A stretch of DNA of 64,000 bases from Sipunculus nudus (taxonomy: Eukaryota > Annelida > Sipuncula > Golfingiida > Sipunculidae): positions 27,576,714-27,640,713 of the forward strand of contig CM049320.1 in the NCBI GenBank assembly GCA_026874595.1, given 5' to 3'. Below the pieces are notes generated by a model. It did no database searches and was not told where the DNA came from. It saw only the letters and a program-made list of their open reading frames with translations. The position numbers and the translations under genes are program-made. Below are positions 13,201 through 24,999 of the stretch, piece by piece (the first letter of the stretch is position 1; every line of letters starts with the position of its first letter).

Positions 13201-13430
13201 TATTGATGTGTGGTATGGTAAATTAAGCAAAGGAAAATTAAACCATTTGATGTGAAATCAGCTATGTGGATGAGCTTATAGTATAATTTTAGTACATGCA
13301 CAGGAATCAATAATATTAAAAGAAAACAAGTTTTCTTGTCTCATCTGGGCAACCTCTCATTTAACAGGTCCCTTATCATCAAAACTTCTTAGGAAAACTA
13401 ATTATATTACCTAAATTGAAAGAACTTTAA
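10210..13430. other. Nothing recognised apart from one minisatellite
   Basis: AT-rich DNA with short, scattered frames; no convincing exon borders or repeats except 11765-11868. Confidence 0.5.
11765..11868 (+). repeat. Minisatellite, TAGTCTGATGACATATGAAT units
   Basis: Three to four AT-rich units of about 30-36 bp with AGTCTGATGA followed by CATATGAATTATTCATA. Confidence 0.8.
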
Positions 13431-13435
13431 AGCAT

Positions 13436-13849
13436 ATATTGTTTTTGCCTTTTTGTTTTGCGAGTGTTTTATTTTCGCGATATTTGTGAATGGGATATAA
13501 TCACGAACATGAAACCCTGGGGAATAAGCTGCCTTTTATCGAGAATGAACAATAGGGTATGATGCATCTGCACAAATGGATAAGTTATCACACCCCTGAA
13601 AACTTGGTTTGTTAATCAACAATATAATCTGTGGATGGTATAGCAACTTTCTCAAGCAAACACGTAATGAATCTAATGATAATTGTCAAAATATTGACTA
13701 TAATACAGGTCATAATACAATGACTATAACAGTACTGTACTTTGATTTCATAGATTCTGGTGCAATCGTGAAAATGAAATCCTCGTAAAACTTTCGAAAT
13801 GAAGAAATAGCAAAATTTCAGTCTCGCGAATATGTAGCCAACCACAGTA
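13436..13849. mobile_element. Diverged copy of the ACTGYGGTT MITE
   Basis: The right end TCGCGAATATGTAGCCAACC then ACAGTA matches the 46.8 kb end. The left end (TTTTGCGAGTGTTTTATTTT then CGCGATA) is less conserved. Confidence 0.45.
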
Positions 13850-14504
13850 ATCTATGACTGACATGAGACTTATCTGTTTTCAGAAAGTAATCTCCTGATT
13901 AAATGAGAGTAGACTTGTTCACTGCTCAGAATTTCAATCATTTACTGAAAACAGACCTGCTCCCTGTTCAGAATACTCCAGAAAATGCTTAAAGTATGAC
14001 ATACTGTATGTAGCTATGTGGTGAGCTGAACCACAAGTCCTCAGTATTTTATATTTCCAGACATTTACTAAACAAAATTAATACTTAACTTATAAGGAAG
14101 TCACTGAAAAACTTTGCTAAATAAAAAGTCATTTAATATCATCTGTGCAACACTGACAGCACATTTCATTTACTTTTATGATGTACGGTAAATTGTAAAT
14201 CATCACCATGAAGATTATGATATGAGTGATAAAAATATAGTATGAACACCTAAAATAAATATGAAATAAAAAATTTAAATGTTTTAAACCTTTAAGAAAG
14301 TATAAAGTGCCTGCACTTGGCCTTTTGTTTTGTTAATCTAGATACAACTATATAAAATGGTTAAATACATCAGTTATCAGTTCCACTGGTACTATACATC
14401 TTATAACAGCTTATAATTTGCATAAAATATGCACAACTAAAAAGCTTAAATAATCAACCTGCTGCTACATATAACATAGAAAATATTAAAAAATACAAAC
14501 TTAC

Positions 14505-14690
14505 AGTAAAACAGCAAAAGGTGCAGGACAGACACAGCTTTTGTCCAGCAATAGGTGTTACGGCAGTTGCTGAATGGCTGAAGTTACCAGCTACATGTGC
14601 TGTTAGTGTTGGCTTATCAACAGCTGGTGTTGCTGCCCATCCTGGAAGTCACTGACTGACAGTACGCATGTCTTCACACAAAGGTGGCAT
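14505..14690 (-). other. Possible first exon or promoter-proximal region
   Basis: On the minus strand this GC-richer, repeat-free segment ends at the donor TTTACT|GTAAGT. No long frame is open. It fits an untranslated first exon of a minus-strand gene such as the CARD gene, but there is no clear TATA box or initiator. Confidence 0.2.
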
Positions 14691-15360
14691 AGCATGCTGG
14701 GTAACTTAACTGTGTGATAGATCGCCTCGACATTGTGTTCCTGGACGAAAAAACCTGGCCACTTATGTCATTGAGATTTTCCATAAAGAATTCCTGGCAC
14801 TTGGCTTCGGGCTGTACCTGTGCTTGTGTTTTTTTTTCCCTGCTGTTGGCTGCCTGCCCTGTGCAGTAAGTTTATCAGGATTCAATATGACAGGTGCTGT
14901 AGGTAGGACTGCTTGATAACACATCTCTGCCAGGAAACTTATTTATAAATGTCCCTGTTGTGTTGCAATTATACATTTATCCCTGCAGTCCCACAGCAGA
15001 CTTAAAATGCCATGTCATATATCATGTATGTCATTAAAAATATTATAACAAAACAGGACTCCATGCATCAGTTATAAATGTATCTGAACTTGAAACTTGT
15101 AATAATTAACTCATTATGCTGAACTTAATTATATTAAATACCCCTCATTTATACATGATTACTTGTTAATCCTTACCAAGTTTAGCTTCATTATTACCTG
15201 GTAAAAATTCTTGTCCCAAACTTTGGAATGTCAAAGTTTTCCTGCTAATTCCTTTGAGTTTGAGTTTAAAACAATTAGGTTTTCCTGTATTTCCTTTTAA
15301 ATGAAATGTCTACTGAATAATTCATTAAATAAAAATTTTAATACCTATGCCAAGATGATA

Positions 15361-15585
15361 ATGTTTTTGTCTATTTGTTTGTTTGTATGTTGATTTGTTT
15401 GGCTGTTAGAGGAATCATGCAAAAACTTCTGGACTGATTGAACTGATTTCTATGAGGCTCTCTGGAGAGGTGTGACATTGGACCAGGGACGATCATCCCC
15501 ATCCCTTATGGTAGTTCCAGTTAAAGGAGCAGATCAATAAGTGGTACTGTTTAGACTTGGCAGAGGTATGCGCTCTACTAATACT
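15361..15585 (+). mobile_element. Fragment of a widespread dispersed repeat
   Basis: GTTTGTTTGT lead-in, then TTAGAGGAATCATGCAAAAA, CTTCTGGACTGATTGAACTG, and an end GGCAGAGGTATGCGCTCTAC. I recognise this order of motifs (rebuke-sensitive GTTTGT, 'CTGGACCGATT', 'GGCGGAGGTCTGCGCTCT') from repeats seen in many animals; class not assigned. A relative lies at 23450-23580. Confidence 0.45.
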
Positions 15586-15933
15586 AGTCATACTAGTACA
15601 TGTATATATGTAGGTGACTGTCAGTCAGACCTTCACTTGAGATTTATAGAGCACACCCCACCTGGGCATGCATGTTTTTAACAGTTTTCTCATTTATTTC
15701 AAAATATAAATCCAGACATGAAATTTAGATTTTTTGTTCTTCATTCCTCTAGTCTTATTTCTTCTTAGTATTCTTGACAAAAATATACCATCATGGTAAA
15801 TCTGTTGTGCTGTAAATGCAGACTTGGCCTTTGACACACAAGAGTTCTTTTTTTAAGTACATATTTTCACCTTTATAGTCATCCAATGGTTACCAATGAC
15901 TGATATTTACTAGGAGTTTCACACAGCCATATA

Positions 15934-16490
15934 AGATGGGTCTGACCCAATAACTGACATTGTTATTGGACCACCCATTTTAAGATGGGTCAGACCCAAT
16001 AGCCCATGTTGGTTATTGGTTCAGACAAATCTTAAGAAGGGTCTGGCCCAATAACCGATCAACAATGTCAACTTGGAACAAGCTCATTTCCCGATGTTAT
16101 ATATATATATGTTGCATGCCATCTTCAGATCTGGCCCATCTTAAGATGGGTCTGACCCAATAACTGACATTGTTACTGGGCTGCCCATCTTAAGATGGGT
16201 CAGACCCAATAACTGATGATGATCTGTGGTTCAGACCCATCTTAATGTCAACTTGTAAAAAGCCCATTTCCCGATGTTATTTTTAATATTTTATATGTTG
16301 GTTATTGGTTCAGACCCATTTTGAGAATGGTCAGGCTCAATAACTGAACAATGATGTCAAGGAATCAAGTTTGGAAATGCGGAGATAGGTTAAACCGAAT
16401 AACCAATATCCATTATTGGTACAGACCCATGGTAAGATGGGCCAGGCCAAATAACCAATTGACAATATATTAACTTGGCACAGGCCCATC
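15934..16490. repeat. Palindrome-rich module array, foldback-like
   Basis: Repeats of AGATGGGTCTGACCCAATAA at 15934 and 16144 (210 apart) alternate with inverse forms GTTATTGGTTCAGACCCAT and CCCATCTTAAGATGGG. The right end (GGCCCATCTCTTT) is roughly the inverse of the left. A related fragment is at 16785-16822. The open frame on the minus strand here is incidental. Confidence 0.55.
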
Positions 16491-16837
16491 TCTTTATATT
16501 CATTTACTTTTGATAATATTTTAAATACATTTGTTCTCTCTATAATAATAACAGACATAAATTTAAATTGATAGCAAATTAATTGAAAAAATAATAAAAT
16601 CAATGTGCAAGGTACAGAACCTTTGCAAATTTTTAACTGTCCATGCATCAGCTACCTTCTACAAATAAAACAATAAAATATACAAATTATAGTACTCAGG
16701 GATCAGAATGAATATTTATTTAATCTTTTTATCCTTTTTTTATAGTTCAGAGCTGTAAGCATGCATCAGTAGATCATTATCAGATATTGGGTCTGAGCCA
16801 TCTTGAGATCAGTCAGATCGGAAAAAGGTGCATGACA

Positions 16838-16841
<4 letters not shown>

Positions 16842-16914
<73 letters not shown>
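16842..16914 (+). repeat. (TA)n microsatellite
   Basis: Uninterrupted TA run of about 73 bp. Confidence 0.95.
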
Positions 16915-16915
<1 letters not shown>

Positions 16916-18132
16916 TCACACAGACACACAGACTATGTGCCTCACAGAATACACGTTGAGAAGAGTCCTAAAAGCCAGATACATGTATGGTCCACATGCA
17001 TTGATATCTAAATGAGGATGTCCTAATGTCATTTTTAACATGTTAATTGTAATTTACATGCTTAACGCCTTAGGAGAGAGATGGTAGTGATGTCTGTTCC
17101 ATTAGTGATCTATTTGGACTGCATAACAGTTTAATAACATTACATCTCAGATCCCTTTTAGTACAAAATATAGTGGAAGAGGGATTAAGTGCTGTTGAAA
17201 ATGTGTGATAAAAAAGTAGTTATTGTGTCATTTGAAGTTAATCTTTATAAAAAAGAACAGTGACTTGACAGACCTTGATTTAGGATGCACTTTGAATATA
17301 TACAAACCTATACACATACAAAAAAAAAACAACTACATAATGGTACTAATTTCACCTGAACAGCACCTGACCAAAGCTGGAATACTTCCTGCAATCACAG
17401 GATTAACATAACAATTTCCTAATAATTTGATCTGCACAATGTTCATATAACAGAGGATGAAATGATATCTACATTATTATATCACTTTAACCTACTTCTG
17501 CTGGATCACTTTAAAGCAATTCTGCCCAAAACCAACCATAAATTACAAAGGATAATATGAAACCATTTTCAAACATGGCTCAAACAATGTAGAAAATTCA
17601 TGTGTATCATTGTATCAAATTCTCCCTTGGAATCTGTGTAATAACCTGATTGGACAATTTGTCCTCTGCATCATTTTTCTAACTACTGCTTTATTGTTAA
17701 GCATTTCAAACAGCACTTAGATCTGAACCTAAAATGGGCCATGCAGCCTGGGTGTAACTGCTCAGTGCTGACATATGTTCCATGAAAACAGGTAATTCAA
17801 ACCATAATGAATTATGTAGCATAAACAAAAAAATAAAGGACATTTACTCATAAATACTTGATAACCATATCTAAGAACACTCTGAACATGGCCTTAGTGT
17901 TCACTTTTTGGGAATATTGAGTGGAAGATCTTTGGTTGGAAACCTCCCTGAGATAAATGGTGAAATCTTGAGAAAATTTTACAGATATGCTTTAATGTCT
18001 TAACAATATTATTACTATTAACTGCTGTGACTTCTGTATTTTCCCTAGCAATTTGCATATGCAATCTGAAATCGACACCAGAAAGCTTAAAATGGCGTGG
18101 TTACTTTCATCCTCAAACAGTGTACCTGGTAA

Positions 18133-18564
18133 CAGGATTCCTGCACCTCTTGGCAAAGCAAATTTAAGACCGTTTTAAGACCGTTTTAAGACTTTTTAAG
18201 ACCGTTTTAAGACTTTTTAAGACTGGCTGACAGAAAATTTAAGACCTTTTTATACATAGAATTCTTAAATGGCCCTACTGTGCTTTAAAACTACTGATGA
18301 TCCCAAATGGTGATCACTACAAATCACTTTCATTAATTAACGGAGTCCCGAGAATCTACAGAGATCTTTCTTCGACAAGTAACCCCAGCAATTTCTAAAT
18401 TGTCACAGGCTTATGTTCTATCACTGAACTGTTTGTGCACATTCATTATATCCGAATGGGTAAAATCAAATTTAAGACGTTTTTAAGACCCATGTCAAGG
18501 CCTTAAAAATGCAAAATAAAAAATATGACTTTTTAAGAACTCTTAAGGCCCAGCGGGAACCCTG
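18133..18564. mobile_element. MITE-like element with TTTAAGACCG minisatellite
   Basis: Ends CAGGATTCCTGC and (inverse) CAGGGTTCCCGC match at 10 of 12 positions. Inside are tandem 12-13-mers (TTTTAAGACCGT, TTTTTAAGACC) at 18167-18225 and more near 18470-18540. GTAAC occurs at both borders. Class is uncertain; hAT-like ends are possible. Confidence 0.45.
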
Positions 18565-19595
18565 TGTAACTGCTGTGCCACAGACATGTCCTTGAAAAAA
18601 AAAGGACAAAAATAACTCTGCCATTACAGAAGCAATGGACAAGCAGAGCTCTCAAAACTTCAACCTCTGAGCTAAAGAAACTAGCATATTTATTTACACT
18701 CAGTCAAATAAATCTTCCAGCTGGAACCTGAAAACTCACTGGGTCCAACAAGGAAGCAATACAATTTACCATGCTGGTACACAATAGAAGCATAATATAC
18801 AAATAACACCATTATTAATTTACTTAACATAAGCAAACATATATACATTAACTGGGGCATTATAAACAAAACTCAGCCTTGGCTTGGAGTAATTATTCAC
18901 AGCTTCACTTTCACTGACATCAATGAGACCCAGATGGAGTTAATCAACTCTGGGGCTATGGGTCTTATACTCAAGGATTTACTGTATATAAACAAGGATT
19001 AAAGCGGCAGCTCAGATCAAATAACCATACAAATGAAACTTACACTGTCTAGACTGGGCAACAGGCTCATGTTCCATAAAATACCTAAAGAGTTTAGCGT
19101 AAACAATTCCTGGTGGCTATAGTCATTTTGGTGTGTTGGATGGGGGCTGTGACCCCACACCAGGTCACAGCCTTTTCTTTGCAAAGTGACAAATCAGAGA
19201 CACATGGCAGCCCCTCTCCTGAGATCAAACAGTCAGCCTCCCTGCCTGTCAACATCACTCTACAAAGGAGGATGGGGATGGGAAGGCATCACTGAGAGTC
19301 CCAGTCTCAGCATCTCACCTATTCATGAAATATGCTGGTCTTCCATACCATATGGTTTTCTACTCATATGAGACACCTCAATTCATTACACTAAAAGAGT
19401 CATCATAATCAATACCTAATCCAGTATTGTTTCAACTGAAGACACTCAATCAAAACAAATGGAAATTATTATTTAACAGTGTTTATCTATACCACAACAG
19501 TGTCAGTCTCTTTGAACAGGAATATAACCTTTGCCTCATACAGCATTATATATTTACAAAAAGGCATTTATTACAGCCATGTGTGTGTATATATA

Positions 19596-19601
<6 letters not shown>

Positions 19602-19649
<48 letters not shown>
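19602..19649 (+). repeat. (TA)n microsatellite
   Basis: About 48 bp of TA, about 160 bp before the 5' end of the 19.8 kb element. Confidence 0.95.
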
Positions 19650-19653
<4 letters not shown>

Positions 19654-19969
19654 CTATAAATTTATAATACTTTGAATTATGGTTGTATTTTGGAATTCTG
19701 GGAAGTCTTAACATTAAAATTAGGTTATGAAACTACCATCCATTAGGTTAATTTATTCTCATTAACACAATTAAGCTATCAATAAATTAAAACCCAAAGG
19801 TCTATCATATTATAACTAGACATTTCTTGGCACCGCAGGTGCCAGAGTATCCCCAGACATAGTAGGCCCCCCTCCTACAAGAACAGACCCCCATTTTTAG
19901 CAGCATATACTGACACTTGGCATATTTATTGTTTATTCCATCTAACGATCCACAATCTTGTTGAAGATG

Positions 19970-22440
19970 TTGGTCCTGTGACCTTGATCTTTTTAAAGAT
20001 GTGTCCTGTGACCTTGACCTTTGATCTCATAACCCCAAAATCAATTTGGGTCTTGCTTTTCCAATGGGACATATGCAAGTCAAGTTTGAAATCTATACAT
20101 CAATAAAGCAGGAATTATCATCCAGAAACTTATTTTTGGACAGATGGCTCCTGTGACCTTCACCTTTGACCTTGTGACCTCAAAATTGATAGTGTTCTTC
20201 CTATCTTGGCAGGAGAACTATATGTGCAAGATGAAAGATATGAGATGAAATGTTTGGCTGAAAATGCATCCACATCTTTTTAAAGATGTGTCCTGTGACC
20301 TTGACCTTTGACCTCATGACCCCAAAATCAATTTTGGTCTTACTATTCCAATGGGACATATACAAGTCAAGTTTGAAATCCATACATCAATAAAAGCAGG
20401 AATTATCATCCAGAAACTAATTTTTGGACATATGGCTCCTGTGACCTTCATCTTTGACCTTGTGACCTCAAAATTGATAGGGGTCTTCCACTCTTGGCAG
20501 GTGAACTATATGTGCAAGAGGAAAGATCTGAGATGAATTGTTTGGCTGAAAATGCATCCACAATCTTTTTAAAGAGGTTTCCTGTGACCTTGACCTTTGA
20601 CCTCATGACCCCAAAATCAATTTGGGTCTTGCTTTTCTAATGGGTCAATAACAAAGCCAAGTTTGAAATCCATACATCAGTAAAAGATGGAATTATCATC
20701 CAGAAACTAATTTTTGGACAGATGGCTCCTGTGACCTTCACCTTTGACCTTGTGACCTCAAAATTGATAGGGTTCTTCCTCTCTTGGCAGGTGAACTATA
20801 TGTGCAAGATGAAAGATCTGAGATGAAATGTTTGGCTGAAAATGCATCCACATCTTTTTAAAGATGTGTCCTGTGACCTTGACCTTTGACCTAATGACCC
20901 CAAAATCAATTTGGGTCTTGCTTTTCCAATGGGACATATATAAGTCAAGTTTGAAATCTATACATCAATAAAAGCAGGAATTATCATCCAGAAACTAATT
21001 TTTGGACATATGGCTCCTGTGACCTTCATCTTTGACCTTGTGACCTCAAAATTGATAGGGGTCTTCCACTCTTGGCAGGTGAACTATATGTGCAAGATGA
21101 ATGATCTGAGATGAATTATTTGGCTGAAAATGCATCTACAATCTTTTTAAAGAGGTTTCCTGTGACCTTGACCTTTGACCTCATGACCCGAAATTCAATT
21201 CTGGTTTTGCATTTCCAATGGGTCAAATACAAGTATAGTTTGAAATCCATACATCAATAAAAGAAGGAATTATCATCAAGAAACTAAATTTTGGACAGAT
21301 GGCTCCTGTGACCTTCACCTTTGACCTTGTGACAACAAAATTGATAGGGGTCTTCCTCTATTGGCAGATGACTTATATGTGCAAGATTAAAGGTCTGAGA
21401 TGAAATGTTTGGCTGAAAATGCATCCACATCTTTTTAAAGATGTGTCCTGTGACCTTGACCTTTGACCTCATGACCCCAAAATCAATTCCGGTCTTGCTT
21501 TTCCAATGGGACATATATAAGTCAAGTTTGAAATCCATACATCAATAAAAGCAGGAATTATCATCCAGAAACTAATTTTTGGACATATGGCTCCTGTGAC
21601 CTTCACCTTTGACCTTGTGACCTCAAAATTGATAGGGGTCTTCCACTCTTGGCAGGTGAACTATATGTGCAAGATGAAAGATCTGAGATGAATTGTTTGG
21701 TTGAAAATGCATCCACATCTTTTTAAAGAGGTTTCCTGTGACCTTGACCTTTGACCTCATGACCCCAAAATCAATTTGGGTCTTGCTTTTTCAATGGGAC
21801 ATATATAAGTCAATTTTGAAATCATTACATCAATAAAAGCAGGAATTATCATCCAGAAACTAATTTTTGGACATATGGCTCCTGTTACCTTCACCTTTGA
21901 CCTTGTGACGTCAAAACTGATAGGGGTCTTCCACTCTTGGCAGGTGAACTATATGTGCAAGATGAAAGATCTGAGATGAATTGTTTGGCTGAAAATGCAT
22001 CCACAATCTTTTTAAAGAGGTTTCCTGTGACCTTGACCTTTGACCTCATGACCCCAAAATCAATTTGGGTCTTGCTTTTTCAATGGGACATATATAAGTC
22101 AATTTTGAAATCATTACATCAATAAAAGCAGGAATTATCATCCAGAAACTAATTTTTGGACAGATAGCTCCTGTGGCCTTGACCTTTGACCTTGTGACCC
22201 CAAAATTTATATGGATCATCCATTATTGGCAAGTGAGCTATATATTCAAGATGGAAGACCTGGGATGAAAGTTTGGCTTAAAATGCATCCACAGTATCTT
22301 TTAAAATGCCAGTCCAGTGACCTTGACCTTTGACCTCATGACCCTAGAACCTATAGGGTTCTTACTTAAGTGGTGGGCCATACATAAGTCATGTTTGAAA
22401 TCCATATGGCTATCAACACTGGAGATATCATAAGAGGTGA
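19970..22440 (+). repeat. Tandem array, about 289-bp unit, about 8.5 copies
   Basis: The phrase CCTGTGACCTTGACCTTTGA recurs near 20005, 20291, 20580, 20869, 21158, 21448, 21737, 22027 and 22315. Each unit is itself a diverged dimer: one half carries TGACCTTGACCTTTGACCT, the other CTGTGACCTTCACCTTTGAC followed by CTTGTGACCTC. Neighbouring units differ by scattered substitutions. The short open frames across it repeat with the array and are not genes. Confidence 0.9.
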
Positions 22441-22935
22441 GTGATTTTCACCATATATGGCAATATTCAAGGTCAAGGCCACTATCATAGGAAAGGTCAT
22501 GACCCCAATTTAAATAAGCATCATCCCATAACCCATACCTATGTATATGCATAATATAAAAGAAATCTGTCCATTAGTTTTTGACTTATAATGCTCACAG
22601 TGCTGTAAGGTGGCAATTTTGGGAATATTAAACGGCACGAAAACAAGTAAAGAATAATAGGTGGCGCCACCAATTTCCGGAACATGACAACCCTATCCAT
22701 GATCTTCCATCAACTTGATTTTGGGATAAATCCATGCAAGATTTCTTGAGATATTAAAGAATTTGTGTGATTTTCCCCAAAATTGGACCTATTCAAGGTC
22801 AAGGACACTCTCCTAGTACAGGTCATGACCTCATTTTAAATAGGCGTCGTCCTCTTACCCATATCTATACATATACCAAGTTTGGTAAAGTTCCGTGAAA
22901 TATTTTTTGGGTTATCGCGCCAACAAAATTCATAT

Positions 22936-22962
22936 GCGGCGGCAGCGGCGGCGGCGGCGGGA
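22936..22962 (+). repeat. (CGG)n tract
   Basis: GCGGCGGCAGCGGCGG-type run just inside the 3' hairpin of the family D element. Confidence 0.9.
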
Positions 22963-23449
22963 CCGGTATGAAAACATAGTATCCCCCGACTTTGTCTGGG
23001 AATACAATAAACAGTATACATAATGTATAAGCTTTACATAAATGTACATCATGTTATTCAAGGTAACATGGACAGGAGAAGATATATATATAAAGGGCAT
23101 TAAGTATTAAGCTTCACATCAGCTGTATTCTCATCACACACAGCGCAGACAGCCCTGGCAGGCTGAGCTGGTGATATTCAGGTTGCCTGTGTAACCAGGG
23201 ACTGTTTACAAAACTTCCCAGTCTTCAGGTAATAAAACATGAACTGTCAGGCCAGCCAAGCAGGAGACAGCTGCCTGATGCTGTAGCTTCATCTGTTTTT
23301 ACTGATCTCCTCTCACACACAGAATTACCTGTAGCAGCACTCAGGCCAATGTGCTGCTTCTTAGAGATTGTCTGACCTAAAAAATTGTTCACCAGCCCAT
23401 CAACACCATTTTTTACAGCACTTAGATTGCTCTATCTAAAAAAAATATA

Positions 23450-23580
23450 AAAAATTCAAATTGAGGTTGGGGATTTTAATGAAATTTTGTGCAGGGTCCC
23501 AACAAAGGAATAATCTATTATATTTGGAGGTGATCTGGATCATCATGATAGATTATTGATTTCAAAAGATTATATAACAA
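23450..23580 (+). mobile_element. Relative of the 15.4 kb dispersed repeat
   Basis: TTAATGAAATTTTGTGCAGG and TTTGGAGGTGATCTGGATCA are typical of the middle of that repeat. No ends could be placed. Confidence 0.35.
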
Positions 23581-23889
23581 TGTGACACAAGGTGATTCCA
23601 TTCTCCTGGGTAAAGATCGCCAATTCATAGGTATTAGGGGCAGCTTTTGATCTGCCACTCACCAGGCAAACCCATCTTATTGAGGTGTGACATTACATAA
23701 AATAAAATTGTCTGATTAGAAGATTCTGGTGGAGGTTTGTAGGCTCTGGCTACACAATTTAGATATAACATTTTCACAATGAAAAGTTATACTAAAAAAA
23801 AATTGCTACCAGTACTTAAAGGTAAGCCTACTCTAAGTCTTTAGATAAAAGAAAATATAGGCTGGCAGGAATCACCACAAGAGTGCATA

Positions 23890-24050
23890 ATGCCCCATTG
23901 TATGTTTTGTGCCCTCTGACCTCTGCCAAGAATTCAAATCAAGTGAAATACTAAACTGGTTCTCCATCTCATAAAAACCCATCAGATTTTTGGTAAGTCA
24001 TCACAGCACATAAAGTCTGGTGAACTCTGACCTCATATAAAGTGAATTCA
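23890..24050 (+). repeat. Dispersed repeat shared with 56.9-57.1 kb
   Basis: TGCCAAGAATTCAAATCAAG, TTTTTGGTAAGTCATCACAG and TCTGGTGAACTCTGACCTCA correspond in order to motifs at 56935-57075. No termini are identified. Confidence 0.4.
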
Positions 24051-24297
24051 TGTGAGCACAACCATCTGGTGGACCAGCCAAACTGGTCAGTTAAGGTTGG
24101 TTGGTCCTGTTAGCATGAGGTTTTCATTATGATTCACAGTAGTCCCGGACCAAAAAGTGTGGTCGTCTTTATGGGGGTGGTCATCATAATGGGGTGGTCA
24201 TCACTGCATTGTACAGTATCCTGCTGCACCATGTCTGTAGAAAGTGGCAACAATCCACTCATTTTTTCATATGTTAGTTCCAACTGTGCAGGTCTAT

Positions 24298-24968
24298 GTC
24301 GAGGGAAGAATGAGAACCTGGGAATATCAGGAATCCTCCAAGGAAAAATGAGAATTCTGATTTTCCCAGGAAAAATGAGAATCCAGAGATAGTATGAAGG
24401 GATTCCCATTCTTCCTGGGACAAATGAGAATTCCAGTCTCTCCAGGGAAAATGGAGAATTCTCATACTTATTTCTCTTTTCAGAAAGAACCTTTGATCAT
24501 CTTTCTTTCACATAAATTCTGAACTGTTCAAGTGTTAAAAAAGAAATAAATAGTACACTCACACAAAATAGAAATATGTGAATAAAATAAAATATGAAGC
24601 TGAAAAAAAGTTTTCCACTTTTTTTCATGACAAAAAAAGTGACTGTTCTTTTAGCAATGGTCAGTTAATAACATTAAAGTTTGGTTATAATACCGCAGTA
24701 AAATATGAAAACTTAACCCACCTTAACTATTAAAAGGATATCATTTAACAAATTGGAGCTCGCTTAGAAAAATAAGAATTCTGGTTTTTCCTGGGAAAAA
24801 TCAGAATTCTCATTCTTCCCAGGAAAAATGAGAATCAAATCATAGTAAGAAATGATTCCCATTATTCCCAGGAAAAATCAGAATTCTCATTTTTCCAGGG
24901 GAAAATCAGAATTCTCATTTTTCCCGGGAGGATTCTGGATCTTCCCAGATTCTCATTCTTCCCTCGAC
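24298..24968. mobile_element. Foldback-type element, modular inverted repeats
   Basis: Termini are GTCGAGGGAAGAATGAGAA (24298) and its inverse ending at 24968. The left arm (to about 24475) and right arm (from about 24762) are inverted copies built from modules such as CCTGGGAAAAATGAGAATTC, each partly palindromic. The AT-rich spacer has no open frame of note. The GTCGA terminus is shared with the 37.5-38.6 kb element. Confidence 0.65.
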
Positions 24969-24999
24969 CTCTATATCAATGTTCAGACAAAGGAACTGC

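Larger units (their letters stand above)
19814..23005 (+). mobile_element. 3.2-kb HINE-like element with 289-bp satellite core (family D)
   Basis: The 5' end reads AACTAGA, then a perfect hairpin TGGCACC-GCA-GGTGCCA (19828-19844), then subterminal repeat GTATCCCCAGAC (19847-19858). The interior is a tandem array. The distal part (22440-22960) has GGTGGCGCCACC (22660-22671) and a (CGG)n tract. The 3' end is TGAAAACATA followed by hairpin GTATCCCCCGAC (22979-22990), loop TTT, GTCTGGGAATAC (22994-23005), then AATAA. The 5' subterminal repeat equals the 3' hairpin arm with one mismatch. The element is non-coding and probably moved by an enzyme encoded elsewhere. Confidence 0.6.

Noticed and set aside
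16787-17011. Frame with a long Ile-Tyr repeat
   Set aside because: Translation of the (TA)n microsatellite; the same holds near 19.6 and 38.7 kb.
20201-22125. Open frames of 60-84 codons in the 289-bp array
   Set aside because: The same peptide (MDFKLDLYMSHW...) appears once per unit; it is a by-product of the tandem array.
23083-23230. TATA box (TATATATAAAG) plus a first exon ending CTTCAG|GTAATA on the plus strand
   Set aside because: TATA-like strings are common in this AT-rich, TA-repeat-laden DNA, and no coding frame follows.
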